Below are positions 5,333 to 5,353 of a stretch of 5,353 bases of DNA, one piece after another. Made by a program: the position numbers and the translations under genes. Numbering within the stretch: position 1 is the first letter of the stretch; each line of letters starts with the position of its first letter. The notes beneath the pieces were generated by a model. It was given only the letters and a program-made list of their open reading frames with translations. It was not told the origin of the DNA and did not search any database. This DNA is from Gammaproteobacteria bacterium (GTDB lineage Bacteria > Pseudomonadota > Gammaproteobacteria > UBA12402), in NCBI GenBank assembly GCA_028282395.1, contig JANQHY010000250.1, positions 1-5,353 on the forward strand, written 5' to 3'.

Positions 5333-5353
5333 TCGCCGTAAAAAAAGTGAGGG

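Overview
The window is a stretch of bacterial chromosome of moderately low GC (about 40% by eye) holding five protein-coding genes. No RNA gene, CRISPR array, insertion sequence or integrase was seen. The protein families (a PmtA-like methyltransferase, a CapA-like phosphoesterase, an LplT/Aas-type MFS transporter and an Ogt-type DNA repair protein) and the general style suggest a gammaproteobacterium, possibly a host-associated one such as a member of the Legionellales. That placement is inference; nothing in the window fixes the genus.

Layout from left to right. Bases 1-286 are AT-rich and hold no convincing gene, but they contain a candidate promoter and an imperfect dyad just upstream of the first gene. 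A two-gene plus-strand unit follows: a small SAM-dependent methyltransferase of the phospholipid N-methyltransferase type (287-856, GTG start) and a CapA-type metallophosphoesterase-like protein (best start 856). Their stop and start codons share one base (TAATG). The second gene runs 63 bp into the 3' end of a convergent minus-strand gene (1915-3267), a 12-helix MFS protein of the lysophospholipid transporter (LplT) type. Two of these three genes point to phospholipid metabolism, so the trio may form a membrane-lipid modification or remodelling locus.

The 174-bp divergent region 3268-3441 carries opposing -10-like elements on overlapping bases, a second plus-strand promoter candidate and a near-perfect Shine-Dalgarno. 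It leads into the most interesting gene, an unrecognised 422-residue protein (3442-4710). This protein has a long soluble N-terminal part with an EF-hand-like loop. Its C-terminal membrane region has small residues at every fourth position for 65 residues (15 of 17 are Gly), followed by a short charged tail. Its arginine codons are strikingly unlike those of the other four genes (9 of 25 AGA/AGG against 4 of 47). It is the best candidate here for an acquired, possibly secreted or membrane-inserting protein.

A 94-bp spacer with several short, partly competing inverted repeats separates it from an Ogt-type methylated-DNA-cysteine methyltransferase (4805-5332), whose catalytic PCHRV motif and supporting residues are intact.
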